Positions 6,472 to 13,900 of a stretch of DNA of 14,730 nucleotides are shown here, one piece after another; within the stretch, counting starts at the first letter, position 1; every line of letters starts with the position of its first letter. Source of the stretch: Panacagrimonas sp052387335 (GTDB lineage: Bacteria; Pseudomonadota; Gammaproteobacteria; Nevskiales; Nevskiaceae). The notes under the pieces are model-generated. The model was not told where the DNA came from and did no database searches. It saw only the letters and a list, made by a program, of their open reading frames with translations. Position numbers and translations under genes: made by a program. Location of the stretch: the NCBI GenBank assembly GCA_052387335.1, contig JBQTJH010000052.1, forward strand, positions 1 through 14,730, in the 5' to 3' direction.

Positions 6472-6888
6472 TTAACCGCGACTATTCCACTTCCGCCAAG
6501 CCATCCACCTCGCAGCCTTCGTCTTCGATGCGCTCGATAACGCCAGTTTCTGCAGGTAGAACCAGCGTGCCGCGCGTTGCACGTCGGTGAGGGTGATGGG
6601 GTTGGTGAGCTGTTGCCAGCGGTAGATTTCGCGGCTGGTGAGTGCCCACTTGAACTGCCGCAGAAACTCTTCCAGGTGGTGTTTCACCACCCGATACAGA
6701 TTGATCAGCTCGCCGTTAATGTCGTTTAGGACTTCGACATGGCTAGGGTCCTTGCGCCAGTACAGCGCAGCAGCACCGCAGAACGGCTCCACGTAACAAG
6801 TGTGGGCGGGGAACAGCGGTAGCAGCAGCTTGGCCAGGCGGCGATGGCCGCCGATCCAGGGGACGAGGGGGGTTGCGATTTGGGTCAT
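6472..6888 (-). pseudogene. Truncated DNA adenine methylase (D12/Dam class)
   Basis: Intact enzymes of this class transfer a methyl group from S-adenosylmethionine to N6 of adenine; phages use them to protect or mark their DNA. Seen directly, from the ATG at 6888: ATPLVPWIGGHRRLAKLL (the N-terminal binding segment), the AdoMet motif YVEPFCGAAALYW, and VLNDINGELINLYRVVKHH. It then stops being methylase-like after RAARWFYLQKLA. The catalytic DPPY motif and the C-terminal half are absent, leaving 138 residues where about 230-280 are expected. The last 22 residues (SSASKTKAARWMAW and on) look out of frame. An in-frame GTG at 6957 would add 23 residues foreign to the family. Without the catalytic motif it cannot be active. 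Confidence 0.75.
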
Positions 6889-6917
6889 GGTGAGCAGTCC
6901 GGTTGGGGTCTTTGGTA

Positions 6918-6947
6918 GCCTGCCCGCGCTCGTACGAGCGGGAAGGC
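6918..6947. other. GC-rich hairpin upstream of the methylase remnant
   Basis: GCCTGCCCGC (6918-6927) pairs with GCGGGAAGGC (6938-6947) over nine of ten positions. The interior holds the self-complementary core GCTCGTACGAGC (6928-6939, overlapping the arm). It lies in the 148-base gap between the 117-aa tail gene and the methylase start, next to a second, larger hairpin, so the gap is a structured spacer. Confidence 0.55.
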
Positions 6948-6970
6948 CTTGGCTCACCGTCTATGCGGTG

Positions 6971-7018
6971 GGCGGCCCTCAGCGTGTTGACGCACGCTGG
7001 GGGTCGCCTTCTTTTATT
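6971..7018 (+). terminator. Strong hairpin with T-rich tail on the + strand
   Basis: The 16-base arms 6971-6986 and 6993-7008 enclose the loop TTGACG. As + strand RNA all 16 positions pair (14 Watson-Crick, two G-U), and the tail TTCTTTTATT (7009-7018) follows, as in an intrinsic terminator. As - strand RNA the two G-U positions become A-C mismatches and no U run follows. The element therefore suits transcription moving rightward, against the tail operon. No + strand gene is visible upstream of it. It may block transcripts that would run antisense into the tail genes. Confidence 0.55.
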
Positions 7019-7036
7019 GGGGTGTTGGTGCTCCCG

Positions 7037-7390
7037 TCACATCGCTGCGGCGGCGATGAATAGGGCGTCCACATCCGCCTCGCTCAGTTCGAGCTGCGCG
7101 GCCACGTGAGCCACCAGAGCGGAGGCGCGGCCTACGTCACCGCGATATTCCCACTCAATCACGGCGGCACTGCGTTGGGGTTCGGGCAAGCCATCCAAGA
7201 TGGGCTGAACAGAGGACAGATGGCCTGCGGCTAGCAGCGCCAAGCGCGCTTGGGCCATCGTCACCACCTGCGGCAGCAGCTGATAGCCGTTGTCCAAAAC
7301 ATAGCGACCGTCGATGGTCCAGCGGTCACCCTCTAGCCGAATGTCTGCGCCTTCTGCGATCACGGTATTCATCGCGCCGAGCAGTTTCAT
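7037..7390 (-). CDS. Phage tail-associated protein, 117 aa
   Basis: A small protein that, from memory of phage sequences, belongs to a module often found after tail-fibre genes. The recognisable part is the C-terminal half: MAQARLALLAAGHL at 45-58, PILDGLPEPQRSAAVIEWEY at 63-82, and LELSEADVDALF at 100-111. The N-terminal half holds RWTIDGRYVLDNGYQ. Its biochemical role is not established to my knowledge; tail-tip or fibre assembly is inference from position. The ATG at 7390 overlaps the TGA of the 544-aa gene by four bases (ATGA), so translation is coupled. It is the last intact gene of the tail operon. Confidence 0.72.
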   Translation of the reverse strand: MKLLGAMNTVIAEGADIRLEGDRWTIDGRYVLDNGYQLLPQVVTMAQARLALLAAGHLSSVQPILDGLPEPQRSAAVIEWEYRGDVGRASALVAHVAAQLELSEADVDALFIAAAAM

Positions 7391-9021
7391 GGCAGGTCAC
7401 CCGGCGCAAATCCGTACAGGGTCACGCGGCTACCGGAGACCAAGCCCTTATTGCCGGTGGGGGTTGCAGTGCGCCGATCGAAGTACAGCGGGGGCAATGA
7501 TTCTGTGGTGTCAAAGTCACCTTGGATATTGACCCTCACCGCGTCGCCTGTAGCCGCACCCACGTCAGCCACGCCCAGAATGGAGGCGCGGTCAAAGATC
7601 AGGCTCTGCATAAAGACATTGGCCGCCGCAGCGGTGCTGGACACCAACACCGCGCCAAACTCCGGCGTTTGCACCACGGTGCCCATGCGCGTGTCGGTAA
7701 CGACTGCGCTGACAGATGTGGTGCTGAAATCCGCAGACAGCCACAGAGTGTGCTGCGTGTTGGTTCCTGAGCCGTCGTCGTAGCCCAATAAGACCGCCAA
7801 TCCGTACTGATTGCATGGCATCAGGTAGGCCAGCCCGCCGGTATTGCGAAAGTTCGCATTGATCAACGATGCGTGCGTCACCACCCCCGGCGGTCTCATC
7901 GGCAGGCCGCTGACCGCGTACACGCCGATGATGCTATTGATCGTACTGTTGCTGGCGGATGCCAGATAGACGTAGACCCGTTCATTGGAGGCAGCCAAGG
8001 CGGATTGATAAAGAGCCGACTGCCCAGACAGGTAGAGCGTGGTGGCCGCGGTGTTGCCGGGGTTAATTCTGACCAGGTTGTGTGTGGACGCGGCGTAAAT
8101 CAGAAAGACGCTGTTGTCCGACGCCAGCACCGAGTTGTACTTGGCCGCCACGCTGTCAAACGGTGCGGCGGTGTTGGTGGTGATGCTCACCGCACTGCCT
8201 ACCTGCGCGCCGGCTGTGGTGTAGCGCGCCACTTTGACGGCGGCAGTGGCAGCGCTGCGGTACCAGACCGCCACGGCATCGCCGTTGGAATCGCAGAACA
8301 GGTTGCCAAACTTAGGCTGGTCGGCGTTGCCGAGCGTGATGGTGCTGCCTTGCTGGGCACCGGCGGTGTTGAAGAATTTCAGCACAGCGTGACGGGTGGA
8401 CGTCTGGTCATAAGCCACGGCCAGGTCACCATTGGCCATGAGGCAGGCAGCGGTGTGCAGCAAGGTTGCAGAGGCTTGGTGGTCGGTGATGATGGTTGTT
8501 GCGGCGGTGACCACGCTGCCGTCGTTGTTGTAGACGGCCATTGCCAGGTGCGCGGTATTGCCCGGCGACCACAGCAGGACAAATCCGGTGCTGGTGGCCA
8601 CCATCTGCACTTGCGAGCGGCTGGCGCCTGACTGCACTACGGTCTGGGGCACCATCACCGCACCGAACAGATTCACGATGCAGAAATTGACGTTGGTGGT
8701 CTTGGTGGTGCCGTCGCCGGTGTAGGCCACGGCGATGTGGCCGTTGCTTAACCGTACGGCACAACGCTGGTCAAAGAAAATCTGGTAGTTCGCGCTGGCG
8801 GTGAGTGAGGTTTTTCCAAGCAGCGTCTTAGTCCCCGTGGTGACGGCGTTATCCACCACGCCCAACAGCTCTGGATTGAGTTTGCGTACGCCGCCGCCGG
8901 CTTCACTGGCCACCAGCAGATCGCGTTGGGCAATGGTGTCCAGCGCGGTGGCAATCAGCGTCTTGCGCCGCGCCGAGTTACGCGCGGTGGGCATGTTGGC
9001 GAGGCCGAATGACCCGTTCAT
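7387..9021 (-). CDS. Phage tail protein with propeller-like repeats, candidate receptor-binding protein
   Basis: A 544-residue protein at the end of a tail operon. Residues 1-75 form a head region (with an AGGGVRKLNP segment) that probably attaches it to the virion. Residues about 90-462 contain eight loosely repeated beta units: SNGHIAVAY (92-100), STGFVLLW (144-151), ANGDLAVAY (196-204), SNGDAVAVWY (245-254), SDNSVFLIY (301-309), SNERVYVY (345-352), QYGLAVLLGY (405-414) and EFGAVLVSS (454-462). Their spacing of about 44-59 residues fits a seven- or eight-bladed beta-propeller. The C-terminus (GVADVGAATGDAVRVNIQGD) resembles a small beta domain seen in other virion proteins. Its start codon overlaps the previous stop by one base (TGATG), behind GGGAG. 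Host-receptor binding is inferred from fold and position. Confidence 0.68.
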   Translation of the reverse strand: MNGSFGLANMPTARNSARRKTLIATALDTIAQRDLLVASEAGGGVRKLNPELLGVVDNAVTTGTKTLLGKTSLTASANYQIFFDQRCAVRLSNGHIAVAYTGDGTTKTTNVNFCIVNLFGAVMVPQTVVQSGASRSQVQMVATSTGFVLLWSPGNTAHLAMAVYNNDGSVVTAATTIITDHQASATLLHTAACLMANGDLAVAYDQTSTRHAVLKFFNTAGAQQGSTITLGNADQPKFGNLFCDSNGDAVAVWYRSAATAAVKVARYTTAGAQVGSAVSITTNTAAPFDSVAAKYNSVLASDNSVFLIYAASTHNLVRINPGNTAATTLYLSGQSALYQSALAASNERVYVYLASASNSTINSIIGVYAVSGLPMRPPGVVTHASLINANFRNTGGLAYLMPCNQYGLAVLLGYDDGSGTNTQHTLWLSADFSTTSVSAVVTDTRMGTVVQTPEFGAVLVSSTAAAANVFMQSLIFDRASILGVADVGAATGDAVRVNIQGDFDTTESLPPLYFDRRTATPTGNKGLVSGSRVTLYGFAPGDLP

Positions 9022-9458
9022 CAGTAGTCTCCCAGCTCAGCGTGCACGCGGAAGCCTTCCGCCTTTTGCGTGGCCACGCGCAGTACTTGGCCCGGCCCCA
9101 GAATCAGCGGAAACAGGTGCGGTGCATCCACTGCCGATAGCACCTCAGACCAACTCACTGCGGCAGTGCTGAGCGCCACTTCCGGCACGGGCACTTCTAA
9201 CCACAGATGGGTGTTGCCGGAGGTGTTGGCCGCCACGCTGTCGCTGATAAACACGCGGATGAAACCGGCAGTGGTGGCACCTGTGGCCTTTGCCACCAGG
9301 CGCTCAATGCGCGAGCCGCCGGGGTTGACGACATCCACCATCGCCGGTGCCAGCACCAGATCCACCATCGTGCCGCTGCCATCGAGGTTGGTGTTGGCGG
9401 CACTGAGTGTGGCCACCGTGTGCCGAACGTTTTTCGTGTACTGCGCCAGATTGGCCAT
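9021..9458 (-). CDS. Phage virion structural protein, 145 aa
   Basis: The product resembles a family of small phage proteins that begin MANxAQYTxNVR and carry the segments LDGSGTMVDLVLAP, SRIERLVAKATGATTAGFIR and a closing beta-rich part ending HAELGDY. It is probably a compact beta-sandwich protein at the tail tip; the family's exact role is unknown to me. The start abuts the stop of the 185-aa gene (TAAATG), with AGGAG eight bases upstream (+ strand 9467-9471). The stop shares one base with the start of the propeller gene. Cytoplasmic synthesis followed by virion assembly is expected, as no signal peptide is seen. Confidence 0.75.
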   Translation of the reverse strand: MANLAQYTKNVRHTVATLSAANTNLDGSGTMVDLVLAPAMVDVVNPGGSRIERLVAKATGATTAGFIRVFISDSVAANTSGNTHLWLEVPVPEVALSTAAVSWSEVLSAVDAPHLFPLILGPGQVLRVATQKAEGFRVHAELGDY

Positions 9459-10016
9459 TTAGATCACTCCTGCTGCTTGGTAAAGATGGTCCACAGGCAA
9501 AAACACATCGCCCTGACGACCATTGATTTGATTGACGCCGGCCACCGCACCCACGCCCTGCACCCAGCCGTTGGCAGCGGTGTAGGCGCGTAGCGCGCCG
9601 GTGAGGACGTTGATGTAGAACGCGCCGTCCGCCAGCGCCTGTCCGTCGTTATCCACGCTCGGGTCGGCAGACTTCGGCCCCAGATAGCGGTCATCAAACT
9701 GGTCGTAGATCTGCTGTGTGCTGACCAGTGACGCGCTCGCCGCCGCCGCGCTGGCGCTGGCGGCGCTGGCAGAACCGGACGCGGCCGTCTGCGACGCAAG
9801 CGCAGCATCTGCACTGGCATCTGCGGCCACCGCACTGGCGGCCGCTTCCACGGCGTTGTCGTAGATGTTTTCTGCGATGTCGTTGATCGCCGGCGCGAGC
9901 GTTTCGCTTTGCCAGATTGCGTGCGACTCGGCGTGCTCGTCGAACACCTCCTGGGGGTCACTGCGCAGGGGCGCAGGCAGTGGCGAGGCGGGAATCAAAT
10001 CGGGCGGCGTAGGCAT
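9459..10016 (-). CDS. Tail-fibre-like protein, 185 aa
   Basis: A short fibre-like protein. Residues 20-50 (PQEVFDEHAESHAIWQSETL) resemble the N-terminal segment of many tail-fibre and baseplate proteins. Residues 52-98 are an Ala/Ser-rich helical stalk that could trimerize. Next come YDQFDDRYLGPKSADPSVDN at 104-123, and a DGAFYINVLTGALRAYTAANGW unit (130-151) of the type common in fibre proteins. NQINGRQGDVFL (162-173) is a widespread fibre motif. It lacks a large receptor-binding head, so the receptor-binding job may fall to the propeller protein downstream. The start at 10016 directly follows the TAA of the 303-aa gene. Confidence 0.75.
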   Translation of the reverse strand: MPTPPDLIPASPLPAPLRSDPQEVFDEHAESHAIWQSETLAPAINDIAENIYDNAVEAAASAVAADASADAALASQTAASGSASAASASAAAASASLVSTQQIYDQFDDRYLGPKSADPSVDNDGQALADGAFYINVLTGALRAYTAANGWVQGVGAVAGVNQINGRQGDVFLPVDHLYQAAGVI

Positions 10017-10928
10017 TTAGATAGACCCTTTAATGAACACTTCCAGGCTGACTTTCCCGACGTTGTCGTAGATCAGCTCACACTTGCCCAGACCAAACGT
10101 GCGCAGCCCGGCACGGCCCGGCTGGTTGGACCCAATCCATACACACGGGGTACCGCGCAGGTCCGAAACCAGCTGATAAACGCTGTCTGCCTCGGCCCGA
10201 TTCAGCTTGGCGGTCAGCGTGATGTCGGTGGCACCTTCGCCGCGCTTGATGGTGGTTTCGCCGTACTCATCGGTGCGTACGTAGCTGTAGTCCTGAGGGG
10301 CAGACCGGCCGCCGAACTCCGTCTGGCCGAGCGTGCGAAGCGAACCGACCACGCACAGCCCCACCGCGATCTCGGTGCCGGTGATCTCCAGCGTGGTTTC
10401 GCTCTGCGAGCGCGGAATCAATCCGGTAATCAGAAGATCGCGCTGCGTTGCAAACGTGCCAAACAGCCAGGCATACCAGCCCGGGCAGGTGCGCTGACGC
10501 AAGATCACGGTGCGCGTGTAGACCACCGTGCCGCCGGGCGTGGCGCGCTGGGTAATGGTGATGGTCGCCGCGTCGAGTCCGCCGAAGTAGAGCGAATCAT
10601 GAAAGCCCGGCTTCAACACCACATTCAGCGTGCCGCTGGCGCGCGTAGCGGTCTTGACCAGACCGTCAAACATGGCCCAGCGGTTGGTGGGCCGCAGATC
10701 CACCCACTCAATGGGGGAATCCTCCGGCACCTTGCCGGTGTTGCTGCTGATGCGCGAGCGGTACACGCGGTGATTCGGCCGATGCACCAGATCCGCCAGC
10801 GCGTACGTGGTGCCCACGTCCCACACCGGTGGATCGGCATAGGGGCCGCTGAGCACCGGCTCGTCCACGCTGCTGCTGGTGAGCATGGCGTCGGTCACTG
10901 CTTTGGGCACCAGCACGCGCAGGCTCAT
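10017..10928 (-). CDS. Phage distal tail protein with carbohydrate-binding-module-like motif
   Basis: A 303-residue protein placed just after the tape-measure gene. Residues 33-75 match the pattern of the chitin-binding CBM5/12 fold: PPVWDVGTTYALADLVHRPN, then VYRSRISSNTGKVPEDSPIEW, with the aromatic residues W36, Y42, Y56 and W75 in place. TNRWAMFDG (81-89) follows. The remaining 200 residues are beta-rich with no recognised catalytic motif. The position after the tape measure suggests a tail-tip or hub component. The ATG overlaps the tape-measure stop by four bases (ATGA), and its strong Shine-Dalgarno GGAGG lies within the last codons of that gene (+ strand 10933-10937). The CBM assignment comes from the motif pattern only. 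Confidence 0.7.
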   Translation of the reverse strand: MSLRVLVPKAVTDAMLTSSSVDEPVLSGPYADPPVWDVGTTYALADLVHRPNHRVYRSRISSNTGKVPEDSPIEWVDLRPTNRWAMFDGLVKTATRASGTLNVVLKPGFHDSLYFGGLDAATITITQRATPGGTVVYTRTVILRQRTCPGWYAWLFGTFATQRDLLITGLIPRSQSETTLEITGTEIAVGLCVVGSLRTLGQTEFGGRSAPQDYSYVRTDEYGETTIKRGEGATDITLTAKLNRAEADSVYQLVSDLRGTPCVWIGSNQPGRAGLRTFGLGKCELIYDNVGKVSLEVFIKGSI

Positions 10929-13900
10929 GCAACCTCCATGCGCACGATGATGGGCGCACCGCCCTGGGTGGCGTCATTCAGCGCACCGGCCGTGCGCCGC
11001 GTATTGCGCTCCGTGGCTTCACCGGCGGCGCGCAGGCGCTCCACCTCTGCGGTGAGCGTGGCCAGCGTGCGTTCCATTGCCACCATCACCTGCGGCGGCG
11101 CACCACCGGCCGCGGGGTTGAAGCGGCGCGGCACCACGGCCTCGCCCTCATGCAGCCACGCCGGCATGTCGCGCGGCACATAGTTGGTGCCGGTGGCCAG
11201 CGGAATCAATTCCACACGACCCGTTGACGGGTTGACTTCAATGCGCGTGTTGGCCCCGCCTGGCGCGTTGTACGCGGCGCTGGCGGCCTCCAACGTGGCG
11301 AAGGATTGCACTGCGCCTGCCACCGCCGCGCTGGCGGCAGCCGCCGCAGCGGGCGCAGTAGCGGCAGCGGCCGCACTGGCTGCTGCCGTAGCCGCTGCAG
11401 CAGCACGGGCTTCGCCTGCTGCAATCGACGCCGCAGTGCTTGCCGCAGACTGCGCTGCGGATGCCGCCTCGGCCGCGGCCTGGCGCGCGAACTCTGCGAG
11501 CGAAGCAATCGAGGTGTTCAACGCAGTCACGGCGTCTGCAACGCTCTTGGTGCTGGTGTCCAACCCGAGCACCGCGTCGACTTGCCGCTGGCCCTGCTCT
11601 ACCACCGCATCCAGCGCTGCAAGCTGCGCCTGAGCCTGCTCGCGTACCGCGTCGATCTGTCGGCGTGCGCTGCGGTCGGCTTCTTCGGCGGCGGACTCAA
11701 TGGCCGCCAAGGTCAGGTCCGCAACACTCAGGCGATCTTGCGTCTGGTCACGCAGCTGGCGGATCAGATCTGCCGATTCATCCTGCCCGCGCAAAAACTC
11801 ATCGAAGGAACCATAGCTGTCAGCCGATGGATTTGAAGCCGCTTCTATGGCCGCTTCAAGCCCAGGAAAATCGACAATGCTGGCACCGGTACGGCTCTGT
11901 TCCAGCGCCGCCCGCAAGGTGCTTTGCGCTTGCGCTTGCAGCGCGCGTGTAGACCCCGCCGTCCGCACTGTGGCGGATTCCAATGCTGAATCCAGCGTGC
12001 TGAACAAGCCGCGCAGGCCGTCTACGGTCTGGCGCGCGGCATCAATCTGCACGCGAGCGGATTCGCGAGCGGTTTCGGCTTGCGCTTCCAAGGCCTCGAT
12101 CTGGGCATCGGCCGCGCTCTGGATTTGCGCCTTCTGCGCATCCACAGCGCGCTTCACGGCCTCGAGGGCATCACTGACCGCGCGCTCGCGGGTTTCGCGC
12201 AATTCTCTTTCGGCCTGCTCGGCATCGCGCGCGGCTTGTTCGGCTGCGCGAGCGGATTCTTCACTGGCGCGGGCGGCGGCATCGAGGGCGGCTTGCTCAT
12301 CTTGCAGCGCGGTGATGCGGTCGTAGAGGTCGCGGTTGCTCTCAAACAGCTCGGCACGCTCACGCGCACGCAGCTCGGTGGTGTTGCCCTGCAATTGCAG
12401 CAGCTGGGTTTCCAGCTGGTAACGCTCGCGCGCGATGGCTTCCACGTCTTGGGCGGAGTCGGTAAGCGTGTTCAGCGCGGCACTGGCACCTTGATAGACG
12501 CTCTGGCTGTAGTCGATCAGCGCTGTGTATTGCTCAAGTGTGATCGTGCCGCCGGCCAGCGCATCAGACGCGCGTACAAACGCGCGCTCCAGGCCCGGGG
12601 CATCAAATGCCGCCACGCTCTCCACCAGCCGGCTAATATCCTTGAGCGTGGTGTCCGCTACATCGGCAAATGCTTCACTGGATCGCAGTGCATCTGCCAC
12701 CGCAGCCGCCTCTCGCGTCGTGGCAATGTCAGCCAGGCGATTGGCGGCATTAGCAATAGCCACAGCGGCGGCGTATCGCTCAGCCTCGCTGCTGCCGTGC
12801 TCAGGTGCGTTTAACAATGCTCGCTCGGTACGTGGCGTGACAGGGCCCTGCAGTTTGGCAATGTCACCCGCGCCATCCAGGACTGCTTGCGCACTCTCAC
12901 CAAACACGGTGGCAAAGCTGCGCAGTCGGCCGATGCTGGCATCCATTGCGGCAATGGCTGGCTCGGCTTGTTCAGCCGCATCCGTCAGCTCGGCGTTGAT
13001 CTCGCCCAACTGCGCAAAGTAGATCGACAGCGCGCCCAGTCCCGCGCGCATCAGAGTGTTGCTGTCCTGTATCTGTTGCGCAGCGGCGTCACGATCACGC
13101 GCCAGAATTGCGTCCACGGTATAGCGCGCGTCCAGGTCATCGCGCAGGCGCTGAGTGAGTTCTGCGATGCCATCACCGGCCTGTACGCTGACTCCAGTGA
13201 GGGCTTGCACGCTATCGCGAATAAAATCGAGCCGCGTGTTCAATAACTGCGTGTCACCGGCACCGGACGCAGCGACACGGGACAGGTCGCTCAGTTCGCG
13301 AATTAGCAACTGCGCATTGTTGATCTGTTCGTTACTCAGGCCAGGCGCGGACTGCGCAGCGCGAATATCTCGCAGCCCAGCCAGTCCTCTGTTGCCACTC
13401 AAACGACCCTGCGTCAGTGCGGCGGTGCTGGCCAGCACAGACACCACACGCCCCAGCCCCTGCAATTCCACAGAGGTGCCCGCCACGCTTCGCAGAAGCT
13501 GGTCTTGCAGCACTTGGCTCAACTTCGCGGACTGGCGTTGCAACTCGGCCTCGGCTTGGGTCAAGGCCGTGCCTACGTCTGCCACGCGCAGTGCATTGCC
13601 AGATAATTCTCCGCGCGCTGTGCGGAGCGCGGTCATCAGCGCGGTGATCTGATTGGCGGAGTCGCGCCCGGCCACCGAGACGTCACCAGATAGCGCAATG
13701 CGCTGCACCGCGTCTGCCAGTGATTGCGCGACCGGACCCAGCGCCGCCGCAAAGAACTGCGCCGTGATCTGCGCGTCGTCTTCACGCTGACGCACGCCCA
13801 CCAGAATGGCGGCTCGCGCCTGCTGTTGCAGCACGCTGCCATCTTCAAAGCCGCGCGCCATCAAGTTGGCAATAGCCGCGCTGGATTTCACCGCCGCCTC

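Noticed and set aside
7873..8631. 252-codon + strand ORF opposite the propeller gene
   Set aside because: Shadow frame: Gly/Val/Asp/His-rich, no ribosome binding site or partner gene, while the - strand gene is coupled to its neighbours and has repeated beta motifs.
7037..9021. Diversity-generating retroelement next to the candidate receptor-binding gene
   Set aside because: No reverse transcriptase gene and no near-duplicate template/variable repeat pair was seen in the window.
9909..11183. 424-codon + strand ORF opposite the tail genes
   Set aside because: It is antisense to the coupled tail operon and rich in His/Arg/Gly in the manner of shadow frames, with no domain recognised.
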